From Flavobacterium sp. UBA2787 (lineage in GTDB: Bacteria; Bacteroidota; Bacteroidia; Flavobacteriales; Flavobacteriaceae), in contig DEHZ01000015.1 in assembly GCA_002352205.1 (NCBI GenBank), positions 1-64,000 on the forward strand: 64,000 bases of DNA, read 5' to 3'. The notes below the pieces were generated by a model. The model was not told the origin of the DNA, made no database searches, and worked only from the letters and a program-made list of their open reading frames with translations. Shown piece by piece: positions 16,107-24,646 of this stretch. Position numbers and translations under genes: made by a program. Every line of letters begins with the position of its first letter. The first letter of the stretch is position 1.

Positions 16107-17717
16107 ATGAAAATTAAAATATATATCTTTTTTCTACTTATTTCAACCTTCGTTTTTGCTCAACAAAAAAGAGTAACAACTTCGGTTGACAGTACCAAGG
16201 TTAAGATTGGTGCACAAATCAATTTAACCTTCAAAACAACTGTGGATACACTTTCAAAAGTGGCTTTTCCGGAAGGAAAATTATTTGGAAGTTTAGAGGT
16301 TTTAGAAAGTTATCCCACCGATACCATCAAAGAAAACGACAAGTATCAGCTTATCAAAAAATATGGTTTAACGCAATTTGACAGTGGAAAATACACGATA
16401 CCATCGTTGCAAGTCATCATCAATTCAAAACCATTTGCGACCGATAGTGTTTTAGTAGAAATTCTTCCGGTTGTGGTCGATACATTGAAGCAACACATGT
16501 ATGATATCAAGGATATTTCAACCGTTCCAAATGATTATTCCAATTGGTGGATTTTCGTTTTGATTTTGATTGGAATTGTTGGAATTGCTAATTTGATTAT
16601 TTATTGGAGAAAAAGAAATAAAAAACTAGTTGAAGAAGAAATTGTTTATGCTACCCCGATTGAAAAAGCAACAGCTCATTTAAAAACATTAGAGAAAAAG
16701 AGCTTGGTTGAACGTGGTGAAGTGAAAGAATATTATTCTGAATTGACTGATATTGCCCGAACATATATTGAAGAAGCCATTGAAATTCCTGCAATGGAAA
16801 GTACGACTGACGAATTAATTTCTGCTTTCAAAATTGCGATTGTTAAAAAGAAACTTTCGCTAACGGAAGAAACTATTAAAAACTTGGAAAAGGTTTTAAA
16901 ACAAGCCGATTTAGTAAAGTTTGCCAAATCAAAACCATTAGAATTTGAAATTGCCGACGATAAAATTAAAATCGAAAAAACTATTTTCAAAATTCATCAA
17001 TCCATTCCGGAAGAAATCGAAGAAGAAGAATTAGAGGACAACGAAGCCAATCAAGCGAAAATTTTAAAACGAAAAAAAGCGAAGAAAAGAACATTAATAA
17101 TTGTTTCAGTTGTTGTTGTTTTGTTTGTTTCTTTAGGTATTTTGGTTGCCGTGAAAGGTTTCGACTTTTTAAAAGACAATATTCTTGGTCATCCAACTAA
17201 AGAATTATTAGAAGGCGAGTGGGTTTCGAGTCAATACGGAAATCCGGCCATTAAAATAGAAACACCTAAAGTACTTCAACGAATGGATGTTTCTAAAATG
17301 TTGGGCGGACAGCAGTCGGAAATGACAGATATGCAGCTATTTGGCTACGGAGCAATGATGGATCATTTTTATATAGCCATCATGACCACCAAATTAAAAC
17401 AAGATATAAAAATTGAATTAGCCCAAGCATTGGAGGGTTCATTAAAAATGATGGAAGCCAACGGTGCTCAGAATATCTTAGTGAAACAAGAAAGTTTCAG
17501 TACTAAAGAAGGTATTGAAGGATTACGAGGCTACGGAACCATGAATATTTTAGATCCAATTACCAAAAAAAGCAGAAAAGCGTATTACGAAGTAATGTTT
17601 TTTGGTCAAGAAGGCGGATTGCAACAAGTTATTGTGCTACACGAAGAAGGCGATGAAATTGCCAATGAAATAACAGAGCGAATTATGAATTCGGTTGAAA
17701 TTGCCATAATAAAATAA
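16107..17717 (+). CDS. BatD-like membrane protein of the bat operon
   Basis: A protein of about 536 residues. I place the start at the ATG that gives MKIKIYIFFLLISTFVFAQ, a normal signal peptide; a GTG 12 bases upstream is possible. Layout: a periplasmic beta domain (about 20-145, RVTTSVDSTKVKIGAQINL, as in BatD and DUF4381-type proteins), a membrane helix (WWIFVLILIGIVGIANLII), a helical cytosolic part, a second membrane helix (LIIVSVVVVLFVSLGIL) and a C-terminal domain of about 180 residues that I do not recognise. It is a second BatD-type protein in the operon besides the full BatD downstream. It lies two bases before batA. Confidence 0.75.
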   Translation: MKIKIYIFFLLISTFVFAQQKRVTTSVDSTKVKIGAQINLTFKTTVDTLSKVAFPEGKLFGSLEVLESYPTDTIKENDKYQLIKKYGLTQFDSGKYTIPSLQVIINSKPFATDSVLVEILPVVVDTLKQHMYDIKDISTVPNDYSNWWIFVLILIGIVGIANLIIYWRKRNKKLVEEEIVYATPIEKATAHLKTLEKKSLVERGEVKEYYSELTDIARTYIEEAIEIPAMESTTDELISAFKIAIVKKKLSLTEETIKNLEKVLKQADLVKFAKSKPLEFEIADDKIKIEKTIFKIHQSIPEEIEEEELEDNEANQAKILKRKKAKKRTLIIVSVVVVLFVSLGILVAVKGFDFLKDNILGHPTKELLEGEWVSSQYGNPAIKIETPKVLQRMDVSKMLGGQQSEMTDMQLFGYGAMMDHFYIAIMTTKLKQDIKIELAQALEGSLKMMEANGAQNILVKQESFSTKEGIEGLRGYGTMNILDPITKKSRKAYYEVMFFGQEGGLQQVIVLHEEGDEIANEITERIMNSVEIAIIK

Positions 17718-17719
17718 CT

Positions 17720-18721
17720 ATGGAAAACATCACTTTTTTACATCCACAGTTTTTCTGGTTGTTCACCCTTCTGCCGGTGGCAATCGCTTGGTATATTTGG
17801 AAAAGAAATAAACAAACGCCTACTTTAAAAGTAAGTTCGTTAAAAGGGTTTAAAGTAAAAAGTTCTATTTTGCCCAAACTGAAACCATTGCTGTTTGCGA
17901 TGCGAATTTTGGCATTGAGCTTTATTATTGTAGCATTAGCTCGACCTAGAACGGTGGATATCAGTAATAAAACCAAAACCACACGAGGAATCGATATTGT
18001 GATTGCCACCGACGTTTCCGGAAGTATGCTCGCCAAAGATTTAAAACCAAATCGTTTAGAATCATTAAAAAAAGTGGCGGCAAACTTTGTAAAGGACAGA
18101 CCGAATGACCGTTTCGGAATTGTGGTATATGCCGCAGAAAGTTATACTAAAACTCCTGTAACCAGTGATAAAGCCATCGTAGTTGAAGCCATCAAAAGCA
18201 TTAATTACGACAATGTTCTCAAAGACGGAACCGGAATCGGAATGGGATTGGCCACAGCCGTTAACCGTTTAAAAGATAGTAAAGCCAAAAGCAGAATCGT
18301 TATTTTGTTAACCGATGGTGTAAATAATGCAGGATTTATTGAACCTGAAACTGCTGCCGATATCGCAAGAGAATACGGAATTAAAGTCTACACGATTGGT
18401 CTTGGTACAAATGGAATGGCAGAATTCCCTTATGCGTATGCACCAAATGGCGGATTTTTATTTCGAATGATGCCGGTTGAAATTGATGAAGCATTGATGA
18501 AAAGCATCGCCAAAAAAACCGATGGAAAATATTTTAGAGCCACAAGCAACAGTAAATTAGAAGAAATTTACAACGAAATCAATAAGTTAGAAACGACTGA
18601 AATTGAAGAACAACGTTTTTATAATTACGATGAAAAATTCCGACCATTAATTTGGATTGCAGGCTTATTATTGTTGATTGAAATTTTATTAAAACAAACC
18701 ATTTTTAGAGGTTTTATATAA
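17720..18721 (+). CDS. batA: BatA, VWA domain membrane protein
   Basis: A 333-residue protein with an N-terminal membrane segment (FWLFTLLPVAIAWYI), a second near residue 60-75, a VWA domain with an intact metal-ion site (DVSGSM near residue 95; TDGVNNAG later) and a C-terminal helix (LIWIAGLLLLIEILL). This is the standard BatA layout: the VWA domain projects from the inner membrane and is thought to bind MoxR or envelope partners. It is almost directly joined to its neighbours, two bases from the upstream gene and one from batB. Confidence 0.92.
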   Translation: MENITFLHPQFFWLFTLLPVAIAWYIWKRNKQTPTLKVSSLKGFKVKSSILPKLKPLLFAMRILALSFIIVALARPRTVDISNKTKTTRGIDIVIATDVSGSMLAKDLKPNRLESLKKVAANFVKDRPNDRFGIVVYAAESYTKTPVTSDKAIVVEAIKSINYDNVLKDGTGIGMGLATAVNRLKDSKAKSRIVILLTDGVNNAGFIEPETAADIAREYGIKVYTIGLGTNGMAEFPYAYAPNGGFLFRMMPVEIDEALMKSIAKKTDGKYFRATSNSKLEEIYNEINKLETTEIEEQRFYNYDEKFRPLIWIAGLLLLIEILLKQTIFRGFI

Positions 18722-18722
18722 T

Positions 18723-19766
18723 ATGTATTCACAAATAGACGAAAAAATATATTTATACTTTTTAGCTGTTATCCCAATAATAGTAGTACTTTTTTTGATC
18801 AATTTATATTGGAAAAGAAAAAAGCAACGCGAATTTGGCGATGTTGAATTAGTTAAAAAACTCAGCCCTGAAAAGTCGGTTTTTAAGCCGGTTTTAAAAA
18901 TTACGGTTCTACTTTTAGCTTTGGCGAGTTTAATCATCGGTTTAGCCAATCCAAAAATTGGCAGTAAAATGGAAACCGTGAAACGGGAGGGAATTGATGT
19001 GGTTTTTGCTATCGACGTTTCCAAAAGTATGCTAGCAGAAGACATGGCTCCCAACCGATTAGACAAAACAAAACAAATCGTTTCACAAATCATTAATCAA
19101 TTGGGTAGCGACCGAATCGGAATGGTGGCTTATGCCGGAAGTGCGTTTCCTGTACTGCCCATTACAACTGATTACGGTGTGGCAAAAATGTATCTGCAAG
19201 GTATGAATACCGACATGGTTTCTTCGCAAGGAACTTCGTTGGAAGAGGCAATTAAGTTATCGGCTAATTATTTTGATAAAGGAAATGCTACGAATAAATT
19301 AATTATTCTGATTTCGGATGGTGAAGATCATTCCGACGGAGTAGAGGGTGCCATTGAAGAAGCTCTTAAAATAAAAGCAAAAGTAATCACCATTGGTGTG
19401 GGAACCGAAAAAGGCGGACCAATTCCAATCAAAAGAAATGGCGTTGTCGAAAATTTCAAACGCGACCAAAACGATGAGGTTGTGGTAACCAAAATGAATC
19501 AAGAAATCCTGAAACAAATAGGAAAAGGAACAAAAGGCGGTTATGTTTACGGCGGAAATACCAAAGAAGTACTGGATTATGTAAAGAATGCTTTAGATAA
19601 CATCGAAAAAACCGAATTTGAAACCACTCAAGTAGCCGATTTCCAATCGCAGTTTCAATGGTTTTTAGGCATAGCTTTTGCACTGTTGTTTATCGATATT
19701 TTTCTGTTAGAAAGAAAAACAGGCTGGATAAGTAAGTTGAATTTATTTAATGAAAAGGAATCATGA
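18723..19766 (+). CDS. batB: BatB, VWA domain membrane protein
   Basis: A 347-residue paralogue of BatA. An N-terminal helix (YLYFLAVIPIIVVLFLINLY) and a second near residue 60-75 precede a VWA domain whose metal site reads DVSKSM, with SDGEDHSDG further on. A C-terminal helix (FLGIAFALLFIDIFLL) closes it. Tandem VWA proteins are the hallmark of bat operons, and BatA and BatB probably form a mixed complex. The last four bases overlap the start of batC (ATGA), which indicates translational coupling. Confidence 0.92.
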   Translation: MYSQIDEKIYLYFLAVIPIIVVLFLINLYWKRKKQREFGDVELVKKLSPEKSVFKPVLKITVLLLALASLIIGLANPKIGSKMETVKREGIDVVFAIDVSKSMLAEDMAPNRLDKTKQIVSQIINQLGSDRIGMVAYAGSAFPVLPITTDYGVAKMYLQGMNTDMVSSQGTSLEEAIKLSANYFDKGNATNKLIILISDGEDHSDGVEGAIEEALKIKAKVITIGVGTEKGGPIPIKRNGVVENFKRDQNDEVVVTKMNQEILKQIGKGTKGGYVYGGNTKEVLDYVKNALDNIEKTEFETTQVADFQSQFQWFLGIAFALLFIDIFLLERKTGWISKLNLFNEKES

Positions 19767-20554
19767 AGCAAATAGTTTTTTTAATTAGTTTATTACTTTC
19801 TTTTTTTACGTTTGCTCAAGAGGAAGTGAAAAAAGAGAAAGATAAAATTTTGCCCAAAGCAAATGAAGCTTTCGCTGAAAAGAAATATACCGAAGCAGAA
19901 GCTCAATACCGTATTTCCAATTCCAAAGGATTATCTGGAGCAGCTCCTTCGTATAATTTAGGAAATTCAATTTACAGACAAAAGCAATTCAGTGAATCAA
20001 AATTTGCGTATTCACAAGCTTTTGAAAAAGCTACAACCAAAGAAGAAAAGCACAAAGCATTGCACAATTTGGGGAATGTTTACATGAAAGAAAAACAATA
20101 TGGTAAAGCTGTTGAAACATATAAAAATGCGTTGCGAAATAATCCTTCCGATGAGCAAACCCGCTACAATTATGCCTTAGCCAAAGAATATCTAAAAAAT
20201 AATCCCGAAGATCAAAACCAAGATAAAAAAGACGATAAAAAAGAGGATAAGAAGGACGATAAAAAAGACGACCAAAAACAAGACAAAGGCGACGGCGACA
20301 AAGACAAAAAAGACGATAAAAAAGAAGGCGACAAAGACAAAGGAAAAGGCGATAACAATGAAGACAAAAACGAAGGCGATCAAAAGAAAGACCAAAATCA
20401 AGGTGGTCAGCCAAAACCACAGCCTTCCGGAATTTCTAAAGAAAGCGTCCAAAATCTCTTAGATGCCGTTAATAATGAAGAAAAGAAAGTGCAGGAAAAA
20501 GTAAATCTTCAAAAAGTAAAATCAAAACCTGTTCAAACGGAAAAAGACTGGTAA
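19763..20554 (+). CDS. batC: BatC, TPR protein with charged low-complexity tail
   Basis: A 263-residue exported protein (signal peptide about 1-18, SFFTFAQ) with tetratricopeptide repeats at about 30-130 (YNLGNSIYRQKQF, LHNLGNVYMKEKQYGKAVE, TRYNYALAKEYL). A very Lys/Asp-rich stretch follows at about 150-215, made of KDDKK and KGDKD units. In known bat operons BatC is a periplasmic scaffold with TPRs. The charged tract is simple-sequence coding DNA and probably varies in length between strains. The start overlaps the batB stop codon. Confidence 0.9.
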   Translation: MKQIVFLISLLLSFFTFAQEEVKKEKDKILPKANEAFAEKKYTEAEAQYRISNSKGLSGAAPSYNLGNSIYRQKQFSESKFAYSQAFEKATTKEEKHKALHNLGNVYMKEKQYGKAVETYKNALRNNPSDEQTRYNYALAKEYLKNNPEDQNQDKKDDKKEDKKDDKKDDQKQDKGDGDKDKKDDKKEGDKDKGKGDNNEDKNEGDQKKDQNQGGQPKPQPSGISKESVQNLLDAVNNEEKKVQEKVNLQKVKSKPVQTEKDW

Positions 20555-20560
20555 TTAAAA

Positions 20561-22321
20561 ATGAAAAAATTAGTATTCATACTATTAGTAACTTGTCAGA
20601 CAATTTTTGCTCAAGTTCAGTTTGAGGCCAAAGCGAGTAAAACTTCTTTGGGGCTCAACGAACGCTTGCGTATCGATTTTACTATGAATGTAGATGGCGA
20701 TAATTTTGTTCCTCCAGCTTTTGAAGGTTTCAGAGTCATTGCCGGTCCAAGTCAGCAAGTAAGTCAATCGTGGGTAAACGGAAAAAGTTCGTTTAACAAA
20801 ACGTATTCCTACTTTTTATTGCCTACTCAAAAAGGAACTATTTCCATCAAACAAGCTTCGATTGAATACAACGGACAAGTTTATAAAACTACGCCAATAA
20901 GTATTAAAGTTACCGATGCGGTGCAGCAACCACGTGATCCAAACGACAATTCCGTTTCGATTAATGATGCGTTGCATTTGGTGGCAGAAGTCAGCAAAAC
21001 AAGTCCTTATTTGAACGAACCTATCACGGTAGTTTATAAATTATATTTTAGTCATAACATCGGTATTTCTAATTGGCGTGAATTAGACAAGCCAAAATAC
21101 AATGATTTTTGGAGTCAAAATATCGACATTAAACAATTGGTTGCAGAAGAAGGAACGTATAACGGCGAACGTTTTCGTTTTGTAGTACTACGCAAAACCG
21201 TTTTATATCCACAAAAATCAGGGAAGTTAGAAATTGAACCACTTTCGTTAGATATTGATGTAGAATTGCCGACCAATCGTAGAAATATTTTTGGTCAAGT
21301 AATGCTCACCAAAGACCACAAACGGGTGTCTGCCGGAAGCAAAATCATCACTGTGAAACCACTTCCCGAAAACGGAAAACCAATTGATTTTTCAGGAGCA
21401 GTTGGCAAATTTGATTTCAAAGTAACACCTTCCAAAACCACTTTAAAAAATGGTGAAAGTATGGATTTGGAAGTAAGTGTTTCCGGTTCAGGAAATTTAA
21501 AATTATTTAGTTTGCCAAAACCTGTTGTTCCCACAGCTTTGGAAATGTATGATCCGGTTCACTCCGAAAACGTGAATACGCCTTTGAGTGGAATGAACGG
21601 TAAAATTTCAGATAAATACACCATTATTCCGCAATTTAAAGGAAATTATACCATCAAACCGATGCTGTTTTCGTATTTTGATTTAGGAACGAACAGTTAT
21701 AAAACCATCACTTCCGATGAAATTACGATTAATGTGGCAGACGGACCATCTTCACCTAACGCAGGAATTGCTAATCAGGACAATGCTTCTGCGGAGAAAA
21801 AGACAGTTTCAGCACAAGATCAATTCAAATTTATTCATTTAAAAACTAAGTTATCCCAAATCAATAAAAAGGATTTTTTTGGTTCAACGACGTATTATGT
21901 TTTGTTGGGAATACCTTTTCTATTAATTCCTTTTATCATTTTATTTAAAAAGAAAAAAGAAGCAATTGATGGTGATGAGGTTGGAAATAAATTGAAAATG
22001 AACAACAGATTGTCTAAGAAATATTTATCTGAAGCCAAAAAGCAATTAGGAAATAAAGAGCCGTTTTATGTGGCATTAGAAAAATCGTTACACAACTTTT
22101 TGAAAGCTAAATTAAAAATTGAAACTTCAGAAATGAGCAAAGATTTAATCAAAGAATTATTAGCCGATAAAAAAGCTCAACCGGAAACGATTGAAAAATT
22201 TATTCAAATCACCGAAAATTGCGAGTTAGCTCGTTATGCACAATTTTCAAATGTAGCTATGCAACAGGATTTTGACAAGGCGGCGGAAGTAATTTCAGAA
22301 TTGGAAAAACAAATTAGTTAA
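20561..22321 (+). CDS. batD: BatD, periplasmic beta-domain membrane protein
   Basis: A 586-residue protein with a signal peptide (about 1-17, TIFAQ) and the BatD beta domains (VQFEAKASKTSLGLNERLRI at the start, FKVTPSKTTLKNGESMDLEV near 290). A membrane helix (YYVLLGIPFLLIPFIILF, about 447-464) leads into a helical cytosolic tail. BatD is the large envelope component of the bat system. Its TAA stop codon is part of the left end (TTAACCAC) of a repeat unit carrying the GxxExxY gene, which now separates it from batE. Confidence 0.92.
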   Translation: MKKLVFILLVTCQTIFAQVQFEAKASKTSLGLNERLRIDFTMNVDGDNFVPPAFEGFRVIAGPSQQVSQSWVNGKSSFNKTYSYFLLPTQKGTISIKQASIEYNGQVYKTTPISIKVTDAVQQPRDPNDNSVSINDALHLVAEVSKTSPYLNEPITVVYKLYFSHNIGISNWRELDKPKYNDFWSQNIDIKQLVAEEGTYNGERFRFVVLRKTVLYPQKSGKLEIEPLSLDIDVELPTNRRNIFGQVMLTKDHKRVSAGSKIITVKPLPENGKPIDFSGAVGKFDFKVTPSKTTLKNGESMDLEVSVSGSGNLKLFSLPKPVVPTALEMYDPVHSENVNTPLSGMNGKISDKYTIIPQFKGNYTIKPMLFSYFDLGTNSYKTITSDEITINVADGPSSPNAGIANQDNASAEKKTVSAQDQFKFIHLKTKLSQINKKDFFGSTTYYVLLGIPFLLIPFIILFKKKKEAIDGDEVGNKLKMNNRLSKKYLSEAKKQLGNKEPFYVALEKSLHNFLKAKLKIETSEMSKDLIKELLADKKAQPETIEKFIQITENCELARYAQFSNVAMQQDFDKAAEVISELEKQIS

Positions 22322-22782
22322 CCACAAGGAACACGAAGAAGGCACAAAGAACGCGAAATGTATCAAATGAGTGAAGATGAAATAGCAAAAGTGGTTTTTG
22401 AATCCGGATTAAAAGTTCACAAAGCTTTGGGTCCGGGATTGTTGGAAAGTGCTTATGAAGAGTGTTTGTTTTATGAACTAAAAAAATTTCCATTTAAAGT
22501 TGAAAAACAGAAGGCTCTACCATTAATTTATGAAGAAGTAAAAATGGAAGTCGGTTATAGAATCGACATTATTATTGAAGACAAATTTATTGTTGAAGTG
22601 AAATCGGTTGAAGCATTAAACGAAGTACATTTAGCACAGATTTTGACTTATTTGAAGTTGACAGAATGTAAATTAGGAATGCTAATTAATTTTAATGTTA
22701 AACAATTAAAAAATGGAGTTCGAAGAGTAATCAATGGCGTTCTATAGTGACCTTTGTGCCTTCTTTGTGAACTTCGTGGTAA
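22318..22782 (+). mobile_element. GxxExxY gene within inverted repeats (putative passenger element in the bat operon)
   Basis: The left arm starts TTAACCACAAGG and runs through CACGAAGAAGGCACAAAG. The right arm runs through CTTTGTGCCTTCTTTGTG and ends CTTCGTGGTAA. The arms are imperfect inverted repeats enclosing the GxxExxY gene. The unit lies exactly between the batD stop and the batE start codon. A gene-less copy of the same arms is at 25669-25751. Mobility is inferred; no target duplication is evident. Confidence 0.65.
22358..22747 (+). CDS. GxxExxY family protein (PD-(D/E)XK nuclease-like)
   Basis: A 129-residue protein with the family motif in GPGLLESAYEECLFYEL (Gly-x2-Glu-x2-Tyr) and a PD-(D/E)XK-like core: Asp in YRIDIIIEDKFIVEVKS, then Glu-x-Lys. 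Length fits the family. The enzyme activity has not been shown for the family to my knowledge; a nuclease fold is inferred from the motif. It sits inside inverted repeats that interrupt the bat operon between batD and batE and reads in the operon direction, so it should be co-transcribed. The right repeat arm begins within the last codons. Confidence 0.92.
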   Translation: MYQMSEDEIAKVVFESGLKVHKALGPGLLESAYEECLFYELKKFPFKVEKQKALPLIYEEVKMEVGYRIDIIIEDKFIVEVKSVEALNEVHLAQILTYLKLTECKLGMLINFNVKQLKNGVRRVINGVL

Positions 22783-22787
22783 AGAAA

Positions 22788-23531
22788 ATGAAAAATATCA
22801 TCTATATTTTACTCTTGCTAACCCAAACATTTTGGGCTCAGAGTGTTTTTGATAAAGGAAACGAAAACTATCGCAAAGGCAATTATCAAGAAGCGATAAC
22901 AGCCTACGAAAGCATTTTAAAAGATAAAAAAGAATCATGCGATTTATATTTTAATTTGGCCAACAGTTATTATAAGCTCAATAAAATTGCACCGGCTATT
23001 TATTATTATGAGAAAGCATTGTTGATTAGTCCGAATGATAAAGACATTCAAAACAACTTAAAATTCGCCAAGAACAGCACGATTGATGATATTAAAACTA
23101 TCGAAAAAGTTGGTTTTGAACGCATCATGCGAAATTTCACAGGATTGGTTCATTATAACACGTGGGGTTATATTTCTGTTGGTTTAGCAATTCTGTTTTT
23201 GTTGTTTTTTATTGGCTATTACTTTTCGCAAACAACAGTAGCAAAACGAATTTTCTTTGTAGGAATGTTCATTATCCCGTTTTTTATTTTAGCAGCCTTT
23301 GGAGCAGCCGTTTTTGAAAAAAACCTTTATCAAACCGAACGTCCGGCTATTGTTTTTGAACAAATAATTTCTGTGAAAAACGAACCAAGAGAAAATGCAA
23401 CTGAAGCATTTATTCTTCATGAAGGAACAAAAGTTTTTGTCTTAGAAACGGTTGATAATTGGAAAAAAATTCAACTTACAGACGAAAACGAAGGTTGGAT
23501 TTTGAGCGAAGCAATCAAGGAGTTGAAGTAG
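22788..23531 (+). CDS. batE: BatE, TPR and SH3 domain membrane protein
   Basis: A 247-residue protein. The start is set at MKNIIYILLLLTQTFWAQ, a proper signal peptide; an ATG 54 bases upstream is in frame but would translate the repeat arm. Two TPR units (FDKGNENYRKGNYQEAI, LYFNLANSYYKLNKIAP) are followed by two membrane helices (ISVGLAILFLLFFIGYYF and IFFVGMFIIPFFILAAFGA) and a C-terminal SH3-like domain (HEGTKVFVLETVDNWKKI). This is the last gene of the bat operon. It overlaps the convergent CvpA gene by 17 bases. Confidence 0.9.
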   Translation: MKNIIYILLLLTQTFWAQSVFDKGNENYRKGNYQEAITAYESILKDKKESCDLYFNLANSYYKLNKIAPAIYYYEKALLISPNDKDIQNNLKFAKNSTIDDIKTIEKVGFERIMRNFTGLVHYNTWGYISVGLAILFLLFFIGYYFSQTTVAKRIFFVGMFIIPFFILAAFGAAVFEKNLYQTERPAIVFEQIISVKNEPRENATEAFILHEGTKVFVLETVDNWKKIQLTDENEGWILSEAIKELK

Positions 23532-24033
23532 TTTCTTCATATACTTTTTTCACATCGTCAATCCATTTTGTAACCATTGGCATCATAAAAGCGGTGGTAT
23601 CTAAAATTGGTCGGTAAAAAATAGACTTGTCTTGTTTTTCTTTAGAAATCAATTGATTATCTACATTTATTTTTTGAACTAAATTCAGCACAATTCCAAT
23701 CAATAAAGCGGTTTTTAAAACACTAAATAATCCGCCTGCTAATTTGTTTGCCCAACCTAAAAAAGCAAAATCAGCAATTTTTGTAAAGATTCTTGCTAAA
23801 AAATGAACGCCAATCACCACCAAAATTAAAGTCAAAACAAAAGCTGTAATTTGAATCGTTTGCGGATTCCAACTCACAAATCCTTCTAAAAAACCTTTCA
23901 CCAAATACGAAAATTTAATCGCAATAAAAACGCCTAAAATAAACGAAATGATAGAAGCAATTTCAACAAACAAACCGTTTTTGATGCCTTGATATAATCC
24001 AATAATTAATAAAATTCCAATAACAATGTCCAT
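23515..24033 (-). CDS. CvpA family membrane protein
   Basis: A 172-residue inner-membrane protein with four predicted helices and the CvpA family opening DIVIGILLIIGLYQGIKNG, then GVFIAIKFSYLV, a third helix ITAFVLTLILVVIGVHFLA and a glycine-rich fourth (WANKLAGGLFSVLKTALLIGIV). CvpA was named for colicin V production in E. coli; its cellular function is probably envelope-related. It is transcribed towards batE and the two stop regions overlap by 17 bases. Confidence 0.9.
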   Translation of the reverse strand: MDIVIGILLIIGLYQGIKNGLFVEIASIISFILGVFIAIKFSYLVKGFLEGFVSWNPQTIQITAFVLTLILVVIGVHFLARIFTKIADFAFLGWANKLAGGLFSVLKTALLIGIVLNLVQKINVDNQLISKEKQDKSIFYRPILDTTAFMMPMVTKWIDDVKKVYEETTSTP

Positions 24034-24067
24034 TTTTTCTTTTTAAACAAAAATAACTTTTTTTCTG

Positions 24068-24124
24068 AACCATTAAGGTATTAAGTTTCATTAAGCCTTA
24101 ATGCTCCTTAATACCTTAATGGTT
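24068..24124. repeat. AACCATTAAGGTATTAAG palindrome
   Basis: AACCATTAAGGTATTAAG on the left pairs with CTTAATACCTTAATGGTT on the right around a short middle, an almost perfect inverted repeat of 57 bases. It lies in the spacer between divergent genes (CvpA and the gene at 24207). Confidence 0.75.
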
Positions 24125-24138
24125 TTAAACTAAAAACT

Positions 24139-24146
24139 TATCTTTG
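24139..24146 (+). promoter_or_regulatory. -7 promoter box
   Basis: TATCTTTG matches TAnnTTTG exactly and lies 60 bases before the start of the gene at 24207. No -33 TTG is visible at normal spacing. Confidence 0.4.
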
Positions 24147-24176
24147 CCAAAAATAGTGGATGATTGATGAAATAAC

Positions 24177-24205
24177 TCTTCCATCTTCCCGCTTCCATCT
24201 TCCAT
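24177..24205 (+). repeat. CTTCCATCTTCC short tandem repeat
   Basis: CTTCCATCTTCCCGCTTCCATCTTCC lies immediately before the start codon at 24207. A related tract (CTTCCAACTCCCAACTCC) lies past the end of the same gene, in the same orientation. Confidence 0.6.
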
Positions 24206-24206
24206 C

Positions 24207-24563
24207 ATGTCAAGAGATATTCAATTAAAAGAACGTTGGGAAAACGTTGTCAACATACTATCCAATCAATTTGCCGAGGGCGATGTACTCGACCTAGATG
24301 CCATTATCTATTTAATCGGCGTTCAGGAATTAGGTAAAGTGAAAAGAACCTTCAAAAAAGACGAAAAAATCGAACTCATGCACATTGCCATTTGCCGTTT
24401 ACTGGAACCTTATGGCTATTATGAATTTGAGTTTTTTGATAACGACGGTTGGCCGCATTACAAAGTAAAAGAAGAACTTCCGCCACTCAAAGCAGGTGAG
24501 CAAGCCGTTTTAATGAAAGAAGCGATTGTGAATTATTTTTTGGAGAGAGAGTTGATTGAGTAG
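24207..24563 (+). CDS. Conserved hypothetical protein
   Basis: A 118-residue soluble protein without signal peptide or membrane segment. It is acidic and mostly helical at the start (LKERWENVVNILSNQFAEGDVLDLDAIIYLIGVQELGK), with an aromatic-rich middle (LEPYGYYEFEFFDNDGWPHY). I do not recognise a domain, though the sequence has the feel of a flavobacterial core protein. It has its own -7 box and is bracketed by CTTCC-type repeats. pheS follows 83 bases on. Nothing indicates its function. Confidence 0.7.
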   Translation: MSRDIQLKERWENVVNILSNQFAEGDVLDLDAIIYLIGVQELGKVKRTFKKDEKIELMHIAICRLLEPYGYYEFEFFDNDGWPHYKVKEELPPLKAGEQAVLMKEAIVNYFLERELIE

Positions 24564-24583
24564 TTTTCAGTTTTTGATAAAAA

Positions 24584-24612
24584 CTCCTATCTTCCAACTC
24601 CCAACTCCTAAC
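24584..24612 (+). repeat. CTTCCAACTCCCAACTCC repeat tract
   Basis: Short degenerate tandem units between the hypothetical gene and pheS, related to the tract at 24177-24205. The pheS -7 box follows eight bases later. Confidence 0.5.
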
Positions 24613-24619
24613 TTTTTCC

Positions 24620-24627
24620 TAAATTTG
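24620..24627 (+). promoter_or_regulatory. -7 promoter box for pheS
   Basis: TAAATTTG matches TAnnTTTG exactly and lies 19 bases before the pheS start codon. The -33 region is occupied by the CTTCCAACTCC repeat tract and has no TTG. Confidence 0.5.
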
Positions 24628-24646
24628 CACCTTTACAGCACGAACG

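Noticed and set aside
20031..20452. Long antisense frames opposite batC
   Set aside because: They mirror the Lys/Asp-rich repetitive coding of batC and have the biased composition expected of a shadow frame.
22734..22787. Upstream ATG giving batE an 18-residue N-terminal extension
   Set aside because: The extension would translate the repeat arm and displace the signal peptide that starts at 22788.
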